Shown piece by piece: positions 34,946 through 39,427 of a stretch of 39,427 nt of DNA. Position numbers and translations under genes: made by a program. Source of the DNA: Opitutia bacterium (GTDB lineage: Bacteria > Verrucomicrobiota > Verrucomicrobiia > Opitutales > Opitutaceae); NCBI GenBank assembly GCA_947472765.1, contig CANJCM010000041.1:1-39427 (forward strand), read 5' to 3'. Under the pieces are notes generated by a model. It had not been told where the DNA came from and did not search any database. It was given only the letters and a program-made list of their open reading frames with translations. The number at the start of each line of letters is the position of its first letter. Position 1 is the first letter of the stretch.

Positions 34946-35590
34946 TCAGATGGCGCAGACGTAAACGGCAAAGACCGCCGCGCCGGCGATCGCCGCCGAC
35001 ACGCCGACCAGCCGCGTGGGCTTCATTTCCCACCACATCCACAGTCCCGAGAGCGCCCAGACCACGGTGGCCGCAATCAGCAGGTCGACCGAGACCGCCC
35101 ACGCCGTGTCGAGCGCGTAGCCGGTTTCGTAGCCGCGGCGGCGGTGAAAGCGGGCAAAGAACGCATAGGTCCGGGGCACCGCCTTCTCGATCACGAGCTT
35201 CTGATCCGACGGCGTGTAGGTGATCCGCCGCGGCGAGAGGAGATCGTTCCGGTTGATCACCATCGTCCCGTCCGGCCGCCGGTTGACGGTGTGCGCTCCA
35301 TCCAGATCCAGCGTGCGCAAAATCTGCCGGGCGGCATCCGCCGGCGCGCTGCCTGGCGGAATACTGCCGGCATAGGTCAACTCGCGCTCCCGCTCGAAGG
35401 GTGCGACCGCACCGGATTTCGGGACGAATAAATCCCGGTGATTCATCATCAGCGTGCTCACCGCGTACATCAGCAACCATGGCGACAGGAACAGCGCCAC
35501 ATAGAGGTGGGAGCGACGGGCTAGTTTCGAAAGCGTCAACGCGATCAGGGGTGCTGCCGGCGAGTGTTCTGGCGACGAGTCGCGGGGCAA
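34946..35590 (-). CDS. PepSY-associated TM protein, first of a tandem pair
   Basis: The 214-residue protein has the same layout as its downstream neighbour: TM helix with HLYVALFLSPWLLMYAVSTL (about 29-48), a periplasmic domain with MVINRNDLLSPRRITYTPSD, and two TM helices (VSVDLLIAATVVWALSGLWM; VSAAIAGAAVFAVYVC). The two proteins differ in their central domains, so the duplication is old. The start is uncertain: TTG at 35590 gives a Pro/Ser-rich leader, and TTG at 35539 would start closer to TM1. The 5' end lies 12 bp from a 272-bp inverted-repeat element, so its promoter may be within or derived from that element. Confidence 0.82.
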   Translation of the reverse strand: MPRDSSPEHSPAAPLIALTLSKLARRSHLYVALFLSPWLLMYAVSTLMMNHRDLFVPKSGAVAPFERERELTYAGSIPPGSAPADAARQILRTLDLDGAHTVNRRPDGTMVINRNDLLSPRRITYTPSDQKLVIEKAVPRTYAFFARFHRRRGYETGYALDTAWAVSVDLLIAATVVWALSGLWMWWEMKPTRLVGVSAAIAGAAVFAVYVCAI

Positions 35591-35601
35591 CGCGGAATCA
35601 A

Positions 35602-35873
35602 GTGAACCACTAATTGAAACTAATCGGTCACTAATCCGAGCAACCTGAACCCAACCGAGCCTGGTGAGACTCGTCTATCAGCCTGACATCACGTTTCGAA
35701 TCCCTGCCCTCACGGGCAGGGCCACGTTTCAGTCGTGGCCCGCTGCGTGAGCAGCGGGAGGATTGGCCTGCCAATAAGCCTCAGCCCGTTGGGCGAACCT
35801 CAATCGTTCGCCGGGAGGCGCGGGAGGGTGGCTCGAACCATCAGCGTCCAATTAGCGCCAATTAGTGGTTCAC
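35602..35873. repeat. 272-bp MITE-like element with 26-bp terminal inverted repeats, containing REP copy F
   Basis: The left end 35602-35627 begins GTGAACCACTAATTGAAACT. The reverse complement of 35848-35873 begins GTGAACCACTAATTGGCGCT. They match at 22 of 26. Inside, at 35702-35758, lie two hairpins of the 76-bp family in opposite order: CCCTGCCC-TCAC-GGGCAGGG, CCAC, then GTGG, CCCGCTGC-GTGA-GCAGCGGG. There is no open reading frame of note inside. It occupies nearly all of the divergent space between the PepSY and ceramidase-like genes. Confidence 0.85.
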
Positions 35874-35909
35874 ACTCAGCCGCACTGGAGGAAGGTTAAC
35901 GGTATCCCC

Positions 35910-37349
35910 ATGAAACTTTCCGTCTTCTTCCCCACCGGTCTGGTTGCGTTGTTTCTCGCCTGCTCCGTTCGCGCCGCCGCCCCGGCGGCCCCATTGGCCG
36001 ACTGGAAGGCCGGCGTCGCCGTCGTTGACATCACGCCGGAGTTGCCGATGTGGATGGCCGGCTACGGTGCGCGCACGCGGCCCGGCGATCAGGTGGCCCA
36101 GCGCCTTCACGCCAAGGGGCTCGCCCTCGAGGACGCCCGCGGCCGCGTCGCCGTTCTCGTCACGACCGACACGCTCGGAATTCCCCGGCTCGTCCGCGCC
36201 AACGTCGAGCAGCGCGTCGCCGCGCAGTTCAAGCTGCCTGCGTCCCATCTGCTCATCAACGCCTCGCACACGCACACCGGACCGGAAATTCGCGTCATTG
36301 ATACGAGCTTCGGCCGGCAGGATCAGGCCCGGCTCGAGCGCGTCGTGAAGTACCGGCAGGAGTTGGAGGACAAACTCGTGCAGGTCGTGGGCGAGGCGTT
36401 GGCGCATCGGGCTCCCGCCGCGCTGGCCTTCGGGCAGGCTCAGGCCGGCTTTGCGATGAACCGCCGGGAAAATTACTCGCTGCCGAAAGGCGACCTCCGC
36501 AGCGGCAAGGTTCCGAATCCCGACGGGCCCGTCGATCACGATGTGCCGGTGCTGCAGGTGACCGACGCCGCGGGCAAACTGGTCGCGGTGCTTTTTGGCT
36601 ATGCGTGTCACAACACCACGCTCGACGGCTACGCGTTCACCGGTGACTACGCCGGCTTCGCGCAGGCGCACCTCGAAGCCGCGCATCCCGGCGCAGTGGC
36701 GCTGTTCATGTCAGGCTGCAGCGGTGACCAGAACCCACACCCGCGCCGTGACATGATTCCCGGCGTCAAGCCGCTCGAACTGGCCAGCCAGCACGGCCGC
36801 ACTCTCGCGATTGCAGTCGAAGCCGCTCTGCAGTCGTTTCCCCGGCCGCTCGCGTCACAGCTCGAGTCCGTCCTCGAGGATGTCGCTCTCGATTACCAGC
36901 CCGTGCCGACCCGCGAGGAACTTCAGCAGCAACTCAAGTCTTCGGACCGAACCACGCGGGAGAACGCCCAGGTGAATCTCGAGAAACTGGACCGCGAGGG
37001 CCGCCTGCCGACGCAGTACCCGTATCCTGTGCAATTGCTGCGGGTCGGGCCGCTGACGCTCGTCGCGCTGGCGAGCGAAGTGGTCGTCGATTATTCGCTG
37101 CGCCTGAAACGCGAGATCCCCGGACCGCTCTGGGTGTCCGCCTACAACAACGATTTCATGGGCTACATGCCGAGCCATCGCGTGTGGCTCGAAGGTGGTT
37201 ACGAGGGCGGCGGATCGCTCGTGTTCACTTCGTCCTCGATGTACCGCGGCGCCGTGCACCCGAACATTTGGGCGCCCACCCTGGAGGAGCGCATCATCGC
37301 CAAGGTGCACGAACTCAACGGTCGGCTGCCCCGTCCGGCCGCGCCCTAA
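35910..37349 (+). CDS. Secreted neutral/alkaline ceramidase-like hydrolase
   Basis: The 479-residue protein starts at ATG 35910, preceded by GGAGGAAGG about 14 bases upstream. It has a signal peptide (FFPTGLVALFLACSVRAAA). It resembles the N-terminal catalytic domain of neutral non-lysosomal ceramidases: KAGVAVVDITPELPMWMAGY (about 28-47), zinc-type NASHTHTGPE (H120, H122), GYACHNTTLDG (about 229-239), and FMSGCSGDQNPHP where the nucleophile serine region lies. The C-terminal immunoglobulin-like domain of full ceramidases is absent, as in many bacterial proteins of this type. The substrate could be ceramide or another amide; family members in Planctomycetes and Verrucomicrobiota are mostly uncharacterised. 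The location is probably periplasmic or secreted. Confidence 0.88.
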   Translation: MKLSVFFPTGLVALFLACSVRAAAPAAPLADWKAGVAVVDITPELPMWMAGYGARTRPGDQVAQRLHAKGLALEDARGRVAVLVTTDTLGIPRLVRANVEQRVAAQFKLPASHLLINASHTHTGPEIRVIDTSFGRQDQARLERVVKYRQELEDKLVQVVGEALAHRAPAALAFGQAQAGFAMNRRENYSLPKGDLRSGKVPNPDGPVDHDVPVLQVTDAAGKLVAVLFGYACHNTTLDGYAFTGDYAGFAQAHLEAAHPGAVALFMSGCSGDQNPHPRRDMIPGVKPLELASQHGRTLAIAVEAALQSFPRPLASQLESVLEDVALDYQPVPTREELQQQLKSSDRTTRENAQVNLEKLDREGRLPTQYPYPVQLLRVGPLTLVALASEVVVDYSLRLKREIPGPLWVSAYNNDFMGYMPSHRVWLEGGYEGGGSLVFTSSSMYRGAVHPNIWAPTLEERIIAKVHELNGRLPRPAAP

Positions 37350-37493
37350 GCCGCGCGGTGCGGTTTTTCCGGGATTTCCCGCGCCGCGGGAGGATTCACA
37401 GCAATTTCAACCTCGCGGCCCGAGGTATGAATAAACTTCCGCCATCCCGGTGTGACCTCCGGGCCCTTGGCGCGTCTTACCTCCGCACGAGTG

Positions 37494-37628
37494 ATGAAGA
37501 GCTTCCTGAAAATTGTCGTCCTCGCTCCGATCTTCACGTTCGTCGTGAGGGTGGTGATTCTCTGCGGCGTCGTTTTCGACCTGTGCTCGACGAACGAATC
37601 GGCCACGGACGATCAGAACGGCCGCTGA
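37494..37628 (+). CDS. Possible small membrane peptide
   Basis: A 44-residue frame starting at ATG 37494 (or GTG 37491) encodes MKSFLKIVVLAPIFTFVV, a further hydrophobic stretch RVVILCGVVFDLC, and a polar tail STNESATDDQNGR. This is a short single-TM or signal-anchor peptide. Codon quality is acceptable, and it overlaps the end of the opposite-strand gene by 16 bases. The 144-bp gap after the ceramidase-like gene has no other gene. No homologue is recognised; it could be chance. An 86-codon minus-strand frame covers the same DNA but looks less protein-like. Confidence 0.35.
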   Translation: MKSFLKIVVLAPIFTFVVRVVILCGVVFDLCSTNESATDDQNGR

Positions 37629-38008
37629 AACGACTTGGGATCCTCGCCGGCGCGCAGGGAGATCGCCGCCCCTTCCTGCCCGAGTTCGAGGCACTCGAAA
37701 AGATTCCGGATGCACTGGCCCAGACGATCGTGGCCCGCCTGCTCCCGCTCGATTTGATCGACGAGTTTCCGGCCCAGGATGGCGGCCTCGGCCTGCACCC
37801 GCGTCGCAATCCTGACCGGTGGGTTGTCATCGGAATCGAGGTACGGCGAGAGCAGCGCCTCAAGCCGCGAGGCGGTGTCCGTGAGGGAATCGGCGCCACC
37901 CACCGGCCGGGAGCCGGTTTCCGGCATCAGGTGCAGGATCCGCCGGGCCACGCGCCCGGCGTGGGGCAGATTCAAGGCGACGCGAAAATACGGCAGGTCG
38001 TCAGGCAT
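37613..38008 (-). CDS. Hypothetical protein, small
   Basis: ATG 38008 gives 131 residues, 22 bp after the esterase stop on the same strand. The composition is that of a normal soluble protein: MPDDLPYFRVALNLPHAGRV, then LHLMPETGSRP, TASRLEALLSPYLDSDD, and a mostly helical C-terminal half (VQAEAAILGRKLVDQIERE, LGQCIRNLFECLELG). There is no signal peptide or TM helix. The open frame continues upstream inside the esterase gene, but that part is a shadow with high Arg/Thr/Ser content. I do not recognise a family. Co-transcription with the esterase is likely. Confidence 0.6.
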   Translation of the reverse strand: MPDDLPYFRVALNLPHAGRVARRILHLMPETGSRPVGGADSLTDTASRLEALLSPYLDSDDNPPVRIATRVQAEAAILGRKLVDQIEREQAGHDRLGQCIRNLFECLELGQEGAAISLRAGEDPKSFQRPF

Positions 38009-38030
38009 GGCAGCGAGGGCGGGTGCAATG

Positions 38031-39104
38031 TCACAGCCGCGGCAGCAGATCCGCGAGGTATCGGCGCCAGTTGTACCAGTTGTGGGCGCCCGTCGTCGCC
38101 TTCCACTCGTGCTTGATGCCGAGCTGGTCGAGCGTCGCATGCGAGGCCTTGAAGCCCTCCCAGTTGTGGTCGAGTTCCCCGCACGCGAAGTAGAAGAGCC
38201 GCATGCCCGCGTTGAATTTCGCCGCGTCCTGCAGCAGCGGGTAATCCGCCGCAAAGCCGTCCCGCAGCCGCGTGCTGAACGGCGCCATCACGGAAAAGAG
38301 ATCGGGCCGGCGAAAGCCGACGTGGAGGGTCTGCGAGCCCCCATTGGAAAGTCCGGCGAGCCAGCGATCCTCACGGGTACCGGAAATCCGGTAGCGTTGC
38401 TCAATCCGCGGCATGACCTCGTCCGTGAGGTGCTGCTGAAAGGTGTCGAGCCACTTCATCCGCGCCTCCTCGGTGTACGGCTGCGCCCGCGGAAACTCCG
38501 CATGCGGCATCACGATGATCATTTCCTTCATCTGGCTGCGACCGATCAAATTATCCGCCATCACGTCGGCATACCCTGCGACGGTCCAGTTCGACGGGTC
38601 GCCGGAGCCGCCGTGGAGCAAGTACAGCACGGGATACTTTCGATCTGAAGTTCCGTAGGTCGGCGGAGTGTAGACGTAACACTTCACGCCCTGCCCGAGC
38701 GCCTTGGAGTAGATCGTTTCAATATGCAGGACGCCGTGCGGCGCCCTTTCATCGACATCCTCGGGAAACGGTGCCGGGCCGCGGACTTCGAGAGTGCTGA
38801 CGAGCGTCCCACGCCGGCGCGGCGGATTGGCTGGGTCGGAGACGACGAGGCCATCGACGCTGAAGCGGTAGGAATAGAAGCCGTGCTCGAGTACGTCCGT
38901 GCGATAGGTCCACGTGCCATCGCTGCCGCGCTGCATCGGAACGCCGGCGCGATCGGCGATGAAATCGGCGAGCAGCAGCACGCGCTGGGCGTGCGGCGCC
39001 ACGAGGGTGACCGTCGCGGTACGATCGGCCGCCACCACGGGCGCGGCCGCCCGCGCCAACATACTGACGGCCACGAACACGAGGAGAAGACGAAGGGTAT
39101 TCAT
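38031..39104 (-). CDS. Secreted esterase of the Fes/esterase-D type with N-terminal early-set domain
   Basis: The 357-residue protein starts at ATG 39104 (a GTG at 39131 would add 9), with signal peptide LRLLLVFVAVSMLARAAA. An E-set/CBM48-like beta-sandwich follows at about 30-110 (VTLVAPHAQRVLLLADF, WTYRTDVLEHGFYSYRF). An alpha/beta-hydrolase then has YPVLYLLHGGSGDPSNW (about 157-173), the nucleophile elbow GLSNGG (Ser about 253), Asp about 312 (GELDHNW) and His about 341 (GAHNWYNWRRYL). Such enzymes cleave feruloyl or acetyl groups from plant polysaccharides, or siderophore esters. Verrucomicrobiota often carry several. No carbohydrate operon is visible nearby, so the substrate is open. Confidence 0.92.
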   Translation of the reverse strand: MNTLRLLLVFVAVSMLARAAAPVVAADRTATVTLVAPHAQRVLLLADFIADRAGVPMQRGSDGTWTYRTDVLEHGFYSYRFSVDGLVVSDPANPPRRRGTLVSTLEVRGPAPFPEDVDERAPHGVLHIETIYSKALGQGVKCYVYTPPTYGTSDRKYPVLYLLHGGSGDPSNWTVAGYADVMADNLIGRSQMKEMIIVMPHAEFPRAQPYTEEARMKWLDTFQQHLTDEVMPRIEQRYRISGTREDRWLAGLSNGGSQTLHVGFRRPDLFSVMAPFSTRLRDGFAADYPLLQDAAKFNAGMRLFYFACGELDHNWEGFKASHATLDQLGIKHEWKATTGAHNWYNWRRYLADLLPRL

Positions 39105-39331
39105 GCGAAGGACGGGGTTGATGCGCCGCACTCAGAGTGCCGCGGGGCCACGTTCGCTCTCTCCACGTCTGAATCCAACGCGAATTTCTGTTACGGGACG
39201 CAGTCGGTCCATCTTCCGCCCTCCCCGAGCCCCACACCCCGCCCTTCGGGCACCCCTCTCAAGCCGGAACGATGCAGTAGAAAACCGCGAAGAGCGCGAA
39301 GAGACGCGAAGGTTTAAAATCGTTGGCCTTT

Positions 39332-39407
39332 GTAGCCCGCTGCGTGAGCAGCGGGACGACGTGAGGCGAAGCGTTGGAGAAGTCCCTGCCCTCACGGGCA
39401 GGGCTAC
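39332..39407. repeat. 76-bp two-hairpin REP-like element, copy G
   Basis: GTAG at 39332 is followed by CCCGCTGC, GTGA, GCAGCGGG (39336-39355). The second hairpin is CCCTGCCC, TCAC, GGGCAGGG (39384-39403), then CTAC: 76 bp and the least mutated copy in the window. The remainder of 39105-39427 shows no gene, only a short GCGAAGAG-type repeat near 39290-39312. Confidence 0.9.
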
Positions 39408-39427
39408 ATTCGGAACAGGTCACCGAA

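Noticed and set aside
37346-37606. 86-codon minus-strand frame
   Set aside because: It starts with GTG, runs into the end of the ceramidase-like gene and has no recognisable features; the plus-strand small hydrophobic frame fits slightly better, though both may be non-coding.
37613-38254. Longer form of the small hypothetical protein starting at 38254
   Set aside because: The first 82 codons overlap the esterase C-terminus and are Arg/Ser/Thr-rich shadow; the protein-like part begins at ATG 38008.

Overview
The window looks like a chromosome segment of a Verrucomicrobiota bacterium, most likely of the Opitutaceae or a close relative. The evidence is high GC content, a giant protein of autotransporter-associated beta-strand repeats, a PEP-CTERM surface protein, a TonB receptor with an N-terminal STN domain, Ig-like and CAP-domain secreted proteins, and a compact housekeeping set (HIT, PhoH, PgpH, YbeY, DUF502, RecO-like). 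No rRNA, tRNA, CRISPR array, transposase or phage gene was recognised. The assignment rests on gene content and was not tested by a search.

Left third (1-17.4 kb): a cell-surface region organised around a divergent promoter near 13.2 kb. To the left, on the minus strand, run a 1239-residue STN-TonB-dependent receptor, a secreted beta-helix-like protein, a PEP-CTERM protein, and the first 2230 codons of a giant beta-strand-repeat protein whose 3' end lies outside the window. The giant protein starts with a copy of the whole PEP-CTERM protein minus its sorting tail. To the right, on the plus strand, run an ECF-type sigma factor, a Sel1-repeat/coiled-coil protein and a multi-TM TPR protein of the GT-C/TMTC type. 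No FecR-type anti-sigma gene lies between sigma factor and receptor. I infer that the sigma factor and receptor control or serve the secreted surface proteins.

Middle (17.4-31.2 kb): a small hypothetical gene, a FabF-like ketoacyl-ACP synthase and a TetR regulator on the minus strand. These are followed by a plus-strand run: HIT, PhoH, PgpH (7TM-HD), YbeY, a secreted Ig-like protein, DUF502, a RecO-like protein, and a large helicase with an apparent N-terminal PD-(D/E)XK nuclease and a four-cysteine XPD/DinG-type helicase core. phoH-pgpH-ybeY is a widely conserved neighbourhood.

Right (31.2-39.4 kb): a large secreted CAP-domain protein, two tandem PepSY-like membrane proteins (minus strand), a neutral-ceramidase-like secreted hydrolase, a small possible membrane peptide, a small hypothetical protein, and a secreted esterase of the Fes/esterase-D type with an N-terminal early-set domain.

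The most distinctive non-coding feature is a dense set of short dispersed palindromic elements. Five copies of a 76-bp two-hairpin element (GTAG/GTGG followed by an 8-bp stem with a GTGA loop, then the inverse arrangement) have exactly the same length. A sixth copy is degenerate and a seventh has the opposite hairpin order. One copy sits in frame inside the helicase gene. Two other hairpin-pair types and two larger elements with about 26-30 bp terminal inverted repeats are also present. Together they look like REP/BIME and MITE-like elements mobilised in trans.
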